NCBI RefSeq assembly: GCF_000471905.2
Contig: NW_006499827.1
Location: forward strand, 217,636-281,635
Length of the DNA stretch: 64,000 nucleotides
Origin: Amborella trichopoda
Lineage: Eukaryota; Streptophyta; Magnoliopsida; Amborellales; Amborellaceae
Reading direction: 5' to 3'
This document shows, piece after piece, positions 52,389 through 64,000 of the stretch (positions are counted from its first letter, which is position 1; every line of letters begins with the position of its first letter). Below the pieces are notes generated by a model. It saw only the letters and a program-made list of their open reading frames with translations, was not told the DNA's origin and did not search any database. The position numbers and the translations under genes are program-made.

Positions 52389-52438
52389 CGCTCAAAATTC
52401 ACATACGCACACACGCACACACACAATACCCAATAGTG

Positions 52439-55372
52439 TTGCTAGTTTGCTTGAATGAAGTCTTCGGATTTTGCTACTCCACCGAAGTGAAACAAAGAGA
52501 TAAAAATGTGGGATGGTGTAGCATCCACATGATTTGGATGCTTGAAAGGACTGTTCAGTGTTTAGAACTTTAGATTGTACCTAGCATCATCCAATTCCAA
52601 TTGCCACAAAATGTACTAATTTTTATTTAATGATTATATTTTTTCAAATTTCGGTGAGTAGACGTATTTTTATATGACATACAAAATAAATATAATAAAA
52701 AAATATTTTGAGCAAAAAAATTAACTAGAATAATGAGGAATACTTTAGGGGTATTATGGGTAATTTTTTATATAAAAAGTGTGTATTGTTTTTACATGTT
52801 GTGCCATATAAAAACGCAATTACTCACCAAATTTGAGATGAATATAATTTTTAAGTTAAATACAAAGCAGGAAAGAGCTAGAGACTAAAAAGAAAGTAAT
52901 TTTCTATATCTTTAGAGGGATAAATAGTGAAAATCATACTCCCTCTAAATGAATAAAATCTTTAGAAAGAGAAAATGATAAATATTCTCTCTCTAAATGA
53001 ACAAAAGAATAATAGTTACAGTTAAAAATTAAACCATAAAATGTTATTTATATTATTTGTAATAAATTCATAGAACATTGTGCTAAAAGTGAAAATTTGT
53101 TTCAAATTTTATATTTTAACATTACATTTATATTATTTGTTTTTATTTTCTTATTATACCCCCCTTAATTGGCTATGAAGCCAATCTATAACATTTGTAC
53201 CCAGGTCTAGGTAAATGGATAATCCTGACATAAATCCTAGTAGCCTTTTCAGTGCAAAATCCTTGATCGGAAATAAACACAAAGATAAACAATTACTATA
53301 TTTTATTTTATTTTAAAAAGGTCGAAGGCAAAATGCACAAAATATCACATTAACAAATAATTTAGAAACTAAAATTAAAGAAAAAAATAATTTTCATTTT
53401 TGTGGATTCCTACAAGATTTGAAGGCATATGAAGTTTTCATTAGAAAGAGTATAATTTTAACCTAAAAAACAATATAAAAAATATAAATTCTTCATAAGT
53501 TGTGGTAAAGTTTTATATTGACTGCCTACCTACCTAATACAATGTAACCCCAGCACAAGACAGGTCCTCGCCCTTTTAGACCAAAACTCTTCAGAACCTA
53601 ATTGCACAAATACCTAAAAGCCCACCCCAATCAATCACTACTACTACACAAAATTTGTATTTGAAGTACTAGAAAATAAATTCTACTGCTCTATGATCCA
53701 GCAAGAAAGAAAAGAGACCTAAAGAAAGAGACATCTTTAAGCCAATCCCACCAACAAAAATTCACAAATATTCTCTAAAAAATAATCCAACTCTCTCTAG
53801 AATAAATCCAAACTCAACAACTTCCCACCTCCACAACAAAAAGCCATAAAAAATTACATTAGAAATCCAGCCAAACTACACTTTCCGTTAAAACTCTAGT
53901 TAAAACATGAATTAGGACAAAAAAAACTACTAGAAATAATCTCCCCTCAAGAAATCCACCAACATTCCTTTACCAGCTAACAAATTTCATTTTAATTTAT
54001 TGAAAATTTATGGTGACCTTCTACCTGCTGAATCCTTCGAATACAAGTATGCATAAGCCCAGCATCCTCTTGGCTTGAACCTCGCCCTCATGCACATCAG
54101 CCAACCCATCTCTTGGTTGGAGCCTAAGCTTAGTAGATGTAAACCTCATGATTCCTGACATATACAGATTATTGATGCTATCTTCCAAAGTCATGACCCT
54201 ATTGATAGGGTGGTAATGGAGCTTTGATTAGGGTGTAATCCAGATCAACTTTCTGGATCAACAATTTCTAGCCACTACTTGAGATCTTTGAAACTAGGCT
54301 AATTGTTTCCTTAAAGTCTTCCTTATAATTTTGAGAAATCCTTCAGCCGCCAACCGTGCTTTATTAATGCTCAACTTCTCCAGTTGATTTACATTTTTCT
54401 TTTCTTTCCTTTTTCTTTTTTTTTTAAGATCATTTTGCAGCTAATTTCCCTTTTGGAAGAGGTACCAAATCCCATGTTTGGTTATTTGAAAATTCATCCA
54501 TATCCTTTTTTATGGTATGCTTCTAATTTAGATTGCCTGTTGATTTTTCAAAATTCTCAAGAGTATTCTCATATATTAATTGCGTCCTATGTATTAACTG
54601 CATCATATATGAATTATGCATATCATACATATAATAATCATCAAAACTTTTAGTTGGATAATTTTATCTTTTGGGATAAAGTAGCAGTTGATCTATTTCT
54701 TAGTTAGGGAGGTAAAATAAGTAATATCCTACTCTTTTCATGAGGTGGGAGTAGTAACCTTCAAGGTGCACTCCTCTCCTTCTTCAATCCTTTGTGAGCT
54801 TGATACCATTGTGCCAAACTTCAAATTATTGTTGTACAAGAAAAGGGGAGAGTTGCTGTGATGGGAGAGAGTAGACAGAGACTAATTGAGAAATTGAGTT
54901 TTGTGTTCTCTTGTTTTTCCGTGTTAACTCTTTCATTATTCTTGCATAGTAAAAATCATTGATCTTCATTAGTTGCATCTTTAATGAACTGCATAAAATT
55001 TTTATGTTTTTTTTTTCTTTCTTACCTTGTGCTTTTGCTTGTGGTTGTTGCTTGCCTGTGGTTGTTATTTTCTCCTCGTTATTTTGTCAAAAATCTCCTC
55101 GTCTGGTTTTAGAGCTGCCGCAAAAAATAAATGCATCGGTATGCTTTTCTTTTTTATCAATACCAAAGAAAAATGCACTTTATAGCTTTGTCATCAAGTT
55201 TATCATGATTACCATAACCACACATTACATAGGCTATAACCCAACAACATAAAGATATATAATATTAGGTTTGTTCTTGTAGATAATCTGATATGATACC
55301 TCCATTCCCTCCCTAAAAAGCAAGTGATTAAGCAAGTATATTGTGTTGAATATTATCACAACCCGATATACC
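52439..55372. other. Intergenic, AT-rich; no gene
   Basis: No domain-bearing frame. Segments at 53505-53590 and 54008-54100 ('gccta.ctacctaatac...ccagca..cctc.') are weakly alike and recall 19790-19880, hinting at an unnamed repeat. Confidence 0.45.
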
Positions 55373-56782
55373 TTAGGCAAATTCTTTCCATTCTACATTG
55401 CTCAAGCACCGTCCATCATATCCATCAATTCTTCCTCTCATCAATCCTGTTTTTCCGAGGTGTCCCAACACAGTAGGACCCTTGATCCCATTCTTTTTTA
55501 AGAATTCATTAAAATCCTCTAACAAGAACTCTCTAGTATTCTTTGCCCTGAATCTCTTGATAATTGTATTGAATACAAGTGCTTTGAACTCTTTCAAGTA
55601 CTTACATACTTCATATTTGCTTCGGAAAAATAAATCTGAGTATACTGGGAATAATCAACAATGAAGGAGACACGGTATGACATCTGCCTCTGGATTTCAC
55701 TAGACTAGGACCCTATACATCGCTATAGATGACCCTTGACAAATTTAATTGAAGTGGAAGATAGGACAAATAGATGCTTTGTAACCTTGCACAAACATGT
55801 TATACAAATATGATTCTTATCAAATTGAATCATGAACATCCTAATAACTAACCTTTTCTAATTGTATTTGTAGCCTAGGAACTTTGCAATGCCCCATTCT
55901 CTTGGGCCAAATATCAGTGGAGGAAATTTTCTTTTTAGAGGAAAAGTCATACTTGTAGCAAATAAAGGATTAATTTTCCTTCCACAGGCAATGATGTTAC
56001 ATTATCTTTGACAGGATCTCAAATTCTCTTTCACCTAAAACAACACAGAAGCTTTGATCTACCAATTGTCCTGCCGACATGAGATTTTCTAGTGTTTTGG
56101 AATGTATAGGACACTATAAAGATATTCCATTGGGTGCTTGAAGTGTAATATTTTCTTTACCTTGCACTTGGAGGGTGGCTTTGTCCCCCTGTCATGACTT
56201 TTGTTATCTCCAATACAGGTTCTTTAGTGGTGAAGAGATCTTCTCTTGGTATTATATGATTTGGATATACTGAATCTATGAACTATTGGTGTCTGCTTTC
56301 ATATAAATCATTGATTCAATTTCAAAGTACATCGTTAGTTTTCTCCTCACAATCTTCTATTTCCTCGTTTTATTTTCCATTGATAACATAATTTTCATGG
56401 TTTTTTTTACAATCTTTAACTTTCCTACAAGCTTAGCTAGAATCCTTCTTTGATCTACTGATATTTTATGACTTGCCTTACTCATAGGTGTGAGATCGTG
56501 GTCACGATTCTTGATTATTATAGGGTTTGTCCAAAATGACGATATCTTCTTCTTCCAGGAGATCTCTCATATGAATTTAGTAAACAAAGTATCATCGCAG
56601 TCCTCCACTTTGTCGGATTCATTATTCCACTCCTAAAGCCTTTTTTCAATTAATTGGGGTCGGCTATTCTTAAAAATGTCAATAACCGAAAAAACAAAGA
56701 AAAAAAAAAAAGACATACTAAGAAGTAATAACTCACATCGAATAGACAAATTTCCAATTTGAATAGCCTGGCTTTGATACCA
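55373..56782 (-). mobile_element. Ty1/copia remnant, minus strand
   Basis: On the minus strand KYLKEFKALVFNTIIKRF...EFLLEDFNEFLKKNGI at 55373-55620 matches the copia integrase core region. Reverse-oriented 'ggctttgatacca' at 56770-56782 is a tRNA-Met primer site (TGGTATCAAAGCC) and near 56540-56640 a gag-like 'MNPTKW' fragment can be read. Order INT, gag, primer site (left to right) is that expected of a minus-strand element whose 5' LTR would begin near 56785. The other LTR was not found. Confidence 0.6.
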
Positions 56783-58426
56783 TATAAATAACTTTTGAAA
56801 ACTTTGATTGTCAATAGGCCTGATTTTACATATACAAGTATAAGAGAAAAGGAGAAAGAAGCACAGTTTCTGTTCAGTCTACATTACTCTCAGATTCTCT
56901 CTCTTTGTGACTCTTTATGAGGCTCTGTAGCATCTTGTGCACCTCTTTTCTCTCTCTTTTTCATCATGCCTTTTTCCATAACATAATGGTCATCTCTGTT
57001 ACAAAACCATGCCCAACTACCTCTAATAGCAGGCTCAAGCTTTAATGCTTCTTGGGTTTTAAGCTATATATCCTCCATCAAGATCTAACCCACCTATTTG
57101 ATTATCTAGCCAAAATATTTGAAGGGAGTAGATTGTACATGTGCTCCCTCGGTCCCATTTACTGTCGAACAGTAGACAAGTCCATCCATTCAAAAAACAG
57201 AACCGGGGCAGTTGGTTTCCCTTATTGAATTAAATTATAAATTTATAATAATAATGTGCAGGTGTCAGTCCGTACACCTGAAACCAGTCCCTTTTACTAA
57301 AAAGAAAGGTTATTAGCGGGTGCAAGAGCCCGTTGACTCACCATGGTCCATCTCTAAGATGGCCATTGTAAAAATGAATTTAGACAGTGTACAAATTTTC
57401 CTTAAAAAATCACATTTTAAATATTGAAAATTTTATTTTATTTTCCTATTCATGACCATCTTAACCTAGATTTGAATACCTAAAATTTCGAGTTAAAAAT
57501 CCATTTTTAAGATTGACTTAAGTGGTGGCCCTTATATATACAATATGAGTCAACTGCCTCATAGAAACCCGATCCTTACTAAAATATTAAAGTGTCTAGA
57601 TTGGGTTCATGCATCTTCATGAACAAGCTCCTAAATATTGTCTTCCAAATTCATGAATCCTAAAGACAGTAACATCTATTTACCACCGCCTTTCTTAAAT
57701 CTAATGAGTTTTATTAATGAAATCTTTAACATAGATGCCACGAGCAAATGACAGTTAAAACACAAAGTCAGTTTTGGACGTTGGATTTGATAGCCAACAA
57801 TTTGTAAATCTACTCCTTTGGTCACAACATTCATAAAGAGATGTGCAAAGTTGATTCTACTCATTGGTCCAAAGTATCTGTATCGATGTATCGATTTATA
57901 ATAGCCCGTCAATATAGGTATTATCATTTTCATTAGCAGACAAAATAACAATAACAACAACAACAATCACGAGTCATTCGGAAAAATATCCATGGCTAAT
58001 GAAGCAGAAGCCAAAGCACTCTTGTGAATCCTGCATATATGGTGGGTACCTTTAACCAATCTAACGAGTAGCAAAGGAGATCAAATTTATCCATAGCATC
58101 CCACGCCAATTTGTGATGAGATCAAGGACATCATGGCTCAATTGGACATTCAATTTGCTCACACCTATAGATTTAGGACATTTCTAGTAGAAAGGAGGTA
58201 TCATTTCTGCATTCTTATAGGGTGGCAAAAAGAGGTCGATATGCTGGCTTTGAGTTTCAGTATTTTTTTTTATCCTTTTTTCTTATTTGTGCATTGGGAA
58301 AAGGTCCGATACCTATGGTAGAAATAAAATCCAAGATGACATGTTATATATATAGCATTCATTGCCTTAACCCCCTATGCCTTGAGCCCAATGCTGCATT
58401 GCAATTAGTTATTTTGCGATAGGGCT
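56783..58426. other. Probable LTR remnant then AT-rich intergenic DNA
   Basis: 56785-57000 should be the 5' LTR of the minus-strand copia remnant, but I cannot fix its outer end. The rest shows no gene. Confidence 0.4.
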
Positions 58427-58850
58427 AAGAATGGGTCCGATCGAGTCTAGATCCACTGGGATCCAAATTCAGATCCGAAAAATATACATGGGATCTGGAT
58501 ATGGATTTGGACCTGATCGGGTCCAGAATATTTATATCTACTTTCGGATCCAAAAAGTATACATAATACATGGGATCTAGTTCAATTGAATAAAAAAAGT
58601 TATTTTATATCTATAATATAATATAAATAACATATAATAAAAATACTATATAACATATATGTATATACATAAAATGATATATAATATTTAAATAAATGGG
58701 TCGGATCTAGATCGGATCCACCTGTACCTAGATTAAATTTGAATTACTATTTAGATCCAAATTTTGGATCTGGATCCAACCCTCCAGATCTGGATAGGGT
58801 TCGAAATTTGGGTTTTTGATCCAAACCGTATAAATTCTCAGCCTTATTTT
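58427..58850. repeat. GGATCC/GGGTC-rich repeat (same word family as 48125-48410)
   Basis: Starts 'agggctaagaatgggtccg', ends 'ttataaattctcagcct' reading the other way (imperfect inverted ends). The interior has many 'ggatc' words and an AT-rich centre. Its right end resembles the first bases of the window. Confidence 0.6.
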
Positions 58851-60345
58851 TTTACTATAATTAGTTGACGATCTAATGATAATAAGCACGCAAGTTATTT
58901 CAACAAAAAAAAAAAAAAAAACAAAGAGAGAAAAAAGAAAACTAGTAGTCTATAGGTTTTGATTGTGCATGTATAGCTAGTACTGGCATTTTTTGACAGC
59001 ATCAAACATGTAAATCAATTTTTCAAGTTCACGTAAAGCATCACGCTGACACTTAAAAGAAAAAAATATTTCCTCAAAGAAAACTCTGGCAAAATTTGAA
59101 TCGTTCCTCAGGTCAACGTCGTAGACATAATCTATTGGAAGCTATATTGCACTGCCATCTTCAATCAGTTTGAAATCACCTCCCAATCACCCGTGATGCG
59201 AATAATGGACGGTTGGGGTGTATCGTTCCTTGCCTTTATAGTCAATTGCGGTCTCCCTCATAAACTCATTATTTACATGGATTTTGGACCTAAATTTTAC
59301 AAGTTTATAATCTGAACCACCCCAATCATGAATTTGAAAGAAAACGAAAAATGATTTTTGGACTTTAAATGTTGGTTATTTTAAATATTTTTGGGCCATT
59401 CTTCGTTGCTCATTTGATTCTTCGTATATCATCAAATTTGCACTATTTTTTGAGCTACAAAATTATGGATCTCAATGAGATGCATCTATTGTGACCGAGG
59501 ATGTGTTTCAGATGCATCTATTGTGACCGAGGATGTGTTTCAGATCCAAAATGCATCTCTGATATAGATTTTTGGAAGGGGAACACATTTGAATAGGACC
59601 TCTTTTAAACTTTTTTTTGGGGACTGTGAATTGAAAATTTAAACTTGTATTTTGAATTTAAAAATAGTGGCACTATCATATTTTACGCGGGAATCCGTCC
59701 TTTAATTTAATTTAATTTTATATTATATAGTTGATAAAATGATCTTCTCATCCCTCTCTAATGAATCTCATATTTAAGTCTCATCATGAACTTTTTATTG
59801 ATAACTCTCATGATGAACTTTTCTTTAGGAAAGAAGAAGAAATTTAAGACGCACTTTAGTTTTTAAAGCGTTCCCACGTGTTTGCAACAAAGATTATGTT
59901 ATTTTTCTAATGATAAAAGTATCAAAATGGAGGAAGGTATCCAATAAAATGAAACCCAACAAATAAAGATTTGTTATTGGGTAGAATCCAAGATTCAAAC
60001 AATGCACACAGCCTGGCTTGAAAAGGTTCTTCTAGAATTGAAAACATAGGCATTAATTGAAACATATGCACATGAATTAAAGAAGCATATTTGTTCATGC
60101 CATGACCCCACCAGTAGGAATGTTAGCTTCTTGCTTTTGAAATTGAAGAAAGAGTGAAATAATCTAAATTTTTAAAACCCTAAATTTAGGTTGGAAAAGG
60201 GAAGGGTGATATAGGTGGTGAAAAACATAGCAAATTTTCAAAGGCTATGGTGGCTACATCTTATATATTTGTTTATTGAAAATTTTGGGCAAAAACATTT
60301 TTTTAAACGAGATATAGCGTGTTTTCCGAGCACCTGGTTCACCAT
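58851..60345. other. Intergenic, AT-rich; no gene
   Basis: A short exact duplication 'cagatgcatctattgtgaccgaggatgtgtt' type (unit near 59478 and 59511) is the only structure noticed. Confidence 0.45.
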
Positions 60346-60358
60346 CCAAGATCTCTCT

Positions 60359-60450
60359 CATTTTTTTTTGGGTGGTTTAATGATAGGAATTGAACTTGAG
60401 ATGTAACATTGCTAATGTCAACTGCAATCCAGCCTAAGCCCAAATTCTTA
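60359..60450 (-). mobile_element. Short SINE-like insertion with 13-bp target duplication
   Basis: On the minus strand it carries a tRNA B-box-like 'aagttcaattcctat' and ends in 'cccaaaaaaaa'. Perfect direct repeats CCAAGATCTCTCT flank it (60346-60358, 60451-60463). At about 92 bp it is 5'-truncated or a short family. Confidence 0.7.
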
Positions 60451-60463
60451 CCAAGATCTCTCT

Positions 60464-62152
60464 TGGGGATCATTGATCTGTCATCTCAACCACCGTGATC
60501 ATGATTTTAAAAAGAAAAATGAAAAATTGAGCCTTAAGAATGGTCTATCTTGTATCATTTTTTTTAGTTGTCCATTTTAATACTTCAAATTACCAGATTT
60601 ACATTATTTTTGGAGTTCCAAGTTCATTTATGTGTGATTCGAGTGAAAAACGAATTTGCTGTGGCTTAAATGTGTTTCGGGTCTTGAGACCTTCGAAACC
60701 CAGGGGTTCATGGCAGATTGACCAAAAATAATGTGCTTTTTCAATGGAAGTATTGATGGCAAGGGAAATTACAAGAAGTTTTAATCGAGGATGACTCAAA
60801 ATTCAGAAAATATAATCTAAGAATATGAAATATGTCCTTTAACCTTGAGAAGAGGAAGGCCAACTCACCCACAAAGTATTCTAAGGATATTAAAAGCGGT
60901 TGATTGCAATGAATAAGATGCTTAGGATGAGAATCCTTTGTTGAAATAAATCAAAACAAAATAATTCCACAAGCAAGCGGTTGGTGTCGAAGAGGGCCAC
61001 CATGCGTTTGTCCAAGAAAAAGTAAACTTTTTCCTTCATCTAAAGTCGACCGTTTCATCTCCCATACTCGATTCAAGTACACGAATGCCTGCCTCATAAA
61101 GCCAGTTAATGAGTGCTTCTAAAATCAATCAAGCGATCAATCTCTCTCTCTTTATCTCTAGCTTATGAGAGCTTCTAAAATCTCTCTCTCTCTAGCTAAT
61201 GAGAGCTTCTAAAATCTCTCTTTCTCTAGCTAATGAGAGCTTCTAAAATCTCTCTCTCTCTCTCTCTCTCTCTTGTCTCTCTCTCTCAGAGTAAAGAGAG
61301 GTTGCATGAAGAGATCCTTGTCAAAAAAAAAAAAAAAACTTTGTCAAAAAAAAGGTTGCATGAAGAGAAAAAGAGATTGCATGAAAATGGCAGGGAGTGT
61401 TGAAATTCCCTTCTCTTTTTTTCAAAGGACTTAGGGCAAGTATTGATAGTAACAACTTTCAATGTTATAGATGATATTTGTCTATGTACTTTGATCACTT
61501 TGGCCCCTCTCTCTCTATATATATATATAGAGAGAAAGAGAGATTATAGTTAGTATGTGTAATCCATCTTTTTCTATATGGCTATAATCATGCAATAAAG
61601 GATCTTGAGTAAGTCCAGAGAGAGAGAGAGTTTTTCATGATTTCTAAGCATGAGAAGATGTGAAGAAGCATGGTACCTACCAACAACTGAAGAAGAATGC
61701 AAAAAACATAGAATGGAATTCTCATCTCCAATGAAAAGGGTTTCTTTAGGTAGGTCTCCCTCTCTTTACATATTTTACAAGCCTGCAACGTAAGGGTTCT
61801 CAAAGAAATTAAGACAAACCCTCAGATACACAAATACCAGAGCAAATCCCAACAACAATAAATGGGTACATAGCTCTCCTCCAAAGATTCAGAAAAAAAA
61901 TAAAAAACAAAGGATCTTGTACTTAACAAAGATCTCTCTCTCCCTTCCCCCACCCCCCCAAAACAAAAGATGAACACAAAATTTCCACATTTCATGCCCA
62001 TTGTAAAATAAAGAAGCACCCACAAATTGCCTGTAATTCCCATCACATGTGAAAGGTCCCCTTCTCTCTCTCTCTCTCCAATCCAACTTCACTGCCTCTC
62101 AGCAAATTGTATCATCAAGCATGAAGAACCACCAAAATCCCTGCATTTCACA
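60464..62152. other. 3' side of the DUF668 gene and intergenic DNA
   Basis: Includes repeated 'gagagcttctaaaatctctc' units at 61166-61255 (three copies, 43-bp period), (CT)n tracts at 61141-61290, (TA)n at 61515-61530 and (GA)n near 61617. The several minus frames at 61588-62092 are not supported as genes; part may be 3' untranslated sequence of the gene at 62153. Confidence 0.45.
61160..61255. repeat. Tandem repeat, ~43-bp period
   Basis: Three units of 'agctaatgagagcttctaaaatctctctttctct' type. Confidence 0.85.
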
Positions 62153-63565
62153 TCACCCATCAAACTCCCCATCACCCCTCCACTCCACTATAACCACATT
62201 GTTTCTCTCTCTCTCAAACCTCCAAATATAATTCAGCCCAACAAGGAGCTCTGTAATGGCTGCCTCCACCTTCTCCTGGTTTGCAAAATAAAGTGTCTGC
62301 AACAACAAAACACTAGTTCTTGCCCCCAAATTTTGCTGCTCAAAATTCCTCTCAGATTGCCATCTGATCATATTATGAGCCAAAGGCGAAAGCCACTGAA
62401 GAATCCTTTCTAAAGCTTTGCTCCACTCTCCTGCAAGTGAAGGGTCCACTGCAGAGAAACTTAAGCTTTTTGAATATGCTTTAAGCCTTGATTTCAAAGC
62501 CATTCTTATAGTATTTGGTAACATACCGTATAGATCGTCTCGACAATCAGGGCCGATCAAATGGGGCGATCTCACTAGCCTTTCTATCACTAAAACCAAG
62601 TTTGCATAATGTAAAGCTAGAGCAGAGGCCCCAAGAGTAGAAGAAGGGGGGTTAAGAAGCTTACTATTGGTATAAAAAAACTTGGGTTTGTTCAAGAGCT
62701 TCTCTGGTTTGTTGCAGAGCTTCTCGTTTGGGTTTAACGACCCTGATTTCACCATTAAAGGCTTACTATAATTTGGGTTTTCGGAGGAGGGGTAAACAGT
62801 TGCAGAGAAGCTACGAGTTAATGGTGAACCGTGCTTCCACTGTGTTTCAATGGAGAAAACCAGTCTGATCCTTGAAAACACAGTAAAGACTGATCTGGCT
62901 AAAATGGCGGTCACAAAATCAAAGCTTCGACCCCAAATTGAGCTCTCTTTTAAATATCTTACCTCCTCTCTTTGCCAAACTACCTTTTGGTGAAGATCAA
63001 TGGCTCTGCAACTCTTTGAATTTGAGTTTGAATTCCTATCACTCTGAATCTTTCTAAGCCCACCTTCAAGGTCGGAAAGAATCTCAATCTCTTTATAAAG
63101 CCCTGAAGTTGCAGAAACAAGCTTCTCCATTCTTTTGAGCTTTGATTCCATCTCTCTGAAACTCATGACCCAATTATTGGGATCTGAACCAGTCTTCACA
63201 AACTCCATGAAAATGCGATCAAAGCTCCACAAACTCGGGTCTCTGCATCTTTGGCCTAATCGACTAACAGAAGCAGCAATTAGCCTCAAATTCTCTGCAA
63301 TTTCAGCACAAGCAAGACTGAGAAGAAAGGAATCATCATTAGAAACTATCTTTCTTATTCCTTCTAAAGTTATGGTCTCCGCCTTTAATCGAGAGATTTG
63401 ATTATCAGAGAGAGAACGCCATAGGTGCATGATCCGAGACATGAGACCTGCAATCTCAAATGCGAGAACTCCAACTTGGGGTGCCTTCTCTTGCCTCCTC
63501 CACGAGTTTAAGAGTGTGGATTTTAGAGAGACGCTCGCTTTGATGAGCCACGACTCGAGCGCCAT
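62153..63565 (-). CDS. DUF3475/DUF668 protein, PSK SIMULATOR (PSI)-like
   Basis: A 470-residue uninterrupted frame from ATG at 63565 (MALESWLIKA) to a stop at 62153. Two plant-specific domains are seen in order: DUF3475 about 31-90 (VGVLAFEIAGLMSRIMHLWRSL...LACAEIAENL) and DUF668 about 310-400 (TLGASALALHYANLVLVIERL, then DDLYGMLPNTIRMALKSRLK and WLSPLAHNMIRWQSERN). Related Arabidopsis PSI proteins support phytosulfokine-dependent vegetative growth and are nuclear/plasma-membrane associated, but this short single-exon form matches the shorter, little-studied DUF668 members of about 470 residues, so I give no symbol. The linker (about 240-305) is Ser/Asn/Lys-rich. The minus-strand upstream region is CT-rich, typical of a leader. 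Frames on the opposite strand are shadows. Confidence 0.92.
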   Translation of the reverse strand: MALESWLIKASVSLKSTLLNSWRRQEKAPQVGVLAFEIAGLMSRIMHLWRSLSDNQISRLKAETITLEGIRKIVSNDDSFLLSLACAEIAENLRLIAASVSRLGQRCRDPSLWSFDRIFMEFVKTGSDPNNWVMSFREMESKLKRMEKLVSATSGLYKEIEILSDLEGGLRKIQSDRNSNSNSKSCRAIDLHQKVVWQREEVRYLKESSIWGRSFDFVTAILARSVFTVFSRIRLVFSIETQWKHGSPLTRSFSATVYPSSENPNYSKPLMVKSGSLNPNEKLCNKPEKLLNKPKFFYTNSKLLNPPSSTLGASALALHYANLVLVIERLVRSPHLIGPDCRDDLYGMLPNTIRMALKSRLKAYSKSLSFSAVDPSLAGEWSKALERILQWLSPLAHNMIRWQSERNFEQQNLGARTSVLLLQTLYFANQEKVEAAITELLVGLNYIWRFERERNNVVIVEWRGDGEFDG

Positions 63566-63821
63566 TAGAGTCGCAGGGAGAGCTCCAATGGTTGTTATTG
63601 AGGTCCAGTGAATTTGACGATCATGGGTCCTCTTCTATTGGTAATTTCAGCAGAACGTAGAGTGGAAAAAAGCAATGCCAGAGAGACAGGGGAGTCTCAT
63701 GAGAGAGAGGCGAGAGAAAGAGAGGGAGGGAGATGGGGTGTGTTATGGATTATCTATTTGAGAGAAAGAGAGACAGATCTCACAGAGAGAGAGAAGAATC
63801 AAAACTCCCAGTTCTTAATTT

Positions 63822-63854
<33 letters not shown>

Positions 63855-63944
63855 CAATAATTGGTGGGGTGGAGTTGCAGGGGATAAGGATATAAAAAAG
63901 CAGAGTTGAGCAGATGCGGGTGTCCGTTCATGGGGTGTTAAAAA

Positions 63945-63995
<51 letters not shown>

Positions 63996-64000
63996 GAGGA
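63566..64000 (-). promoter_or_regulatory. 5' leader/promoter of the DUF668 gene with long (CT)n tracts
   Basis: On the minus strand pyrimidine-rich with (CT)n at 63949-63992 and 63823-63854 and smaller blocks to 63660. GA/CT tracts in plant core promoters can bind BBR/BPC factors; that role is inference. No clear TATA box picked. Confidence 0.5.

Noticed and set aside
62418-63611. Plus-strand frames over the DUF668 gene
   Set aside because: Antisense shadows.
1-64000. CRISPR arrays, bacterial operons, rRNA or intact tRNA genes
   Set aside because: None seen; the window is plant nuclear DNA and the tandem repeats lack the repeat-spacer pattern.

Overview
This is plant nuclear DNA. The coding exons have canonical GT/AG introns, the proteins belong to plant-specific families, and the non-coding DNA is AT-rich, full of (CT)n/(GA)n microsatellites and packed with plant transposons (Mutator-like, hAT, Ty1/copia, LINE, SINE, a caulimovirid-like endogenous element). 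Large transposon-loaded introns and a 315-bp run of N point to a draft assembly of a mid-sized or large angiosperm genome. An early-diverging lineage such as Amborella would fit, but I cannot identify the species from the sequence.

Three intact-looking protein genes are present, all on the minus strand. At 1014-2558 lies an intronless MATE/DETOXIFICATION transporter. At 4090-35844 lies a complete large ARF-GEF of the BIG (BFA-inhibited GEF) family. I resolved it into 11 exons whose splice phases all agree, giving 1,791 residues with DCB, HUS, Sec7 and HDS regions. At 62153-63565 lies an intronless DUF3475/DUF668 protein of the PSK-SIMULATOR type. The 26 kb between the BIG start and the DUF668 gene holds no gene I can support.

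The BIG introns act as a transposon trap. Intron 1 (1.96 kb) holds a non-autonomous hAT with a BED-finger fragment. Intron 2 (7.5 kb) holds a Pack-MULE carrying a broken pectin methylesterase segment (perfect 9-bp target duplication), a 394-bp MITE and LINE tails. Intron 6 (4.2 kb) holds another MITE. Intron 10 (11.4 kb) holds LINE pieces, a rearranged caulimovirid-like element with head-to-head leader copies and an internal duplication, a possible second gene-capturing TIR element, and a TG/TA minisatellite.

The region 36-62 kb is a mosaic of MULE/MITE copies with 9-bp target duplications, a degraded Ty1/copia with both LTRs (48885-52388), a second copia remnant on the minus strand (55.4-57 kb), a LINE RNase H tail, a SINE with a 13-bp target duplication and several local tandem duplications. 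The three genes have no evident functional link beyond being housekeeping, transport and growth-signalling membrane-associated proteins.
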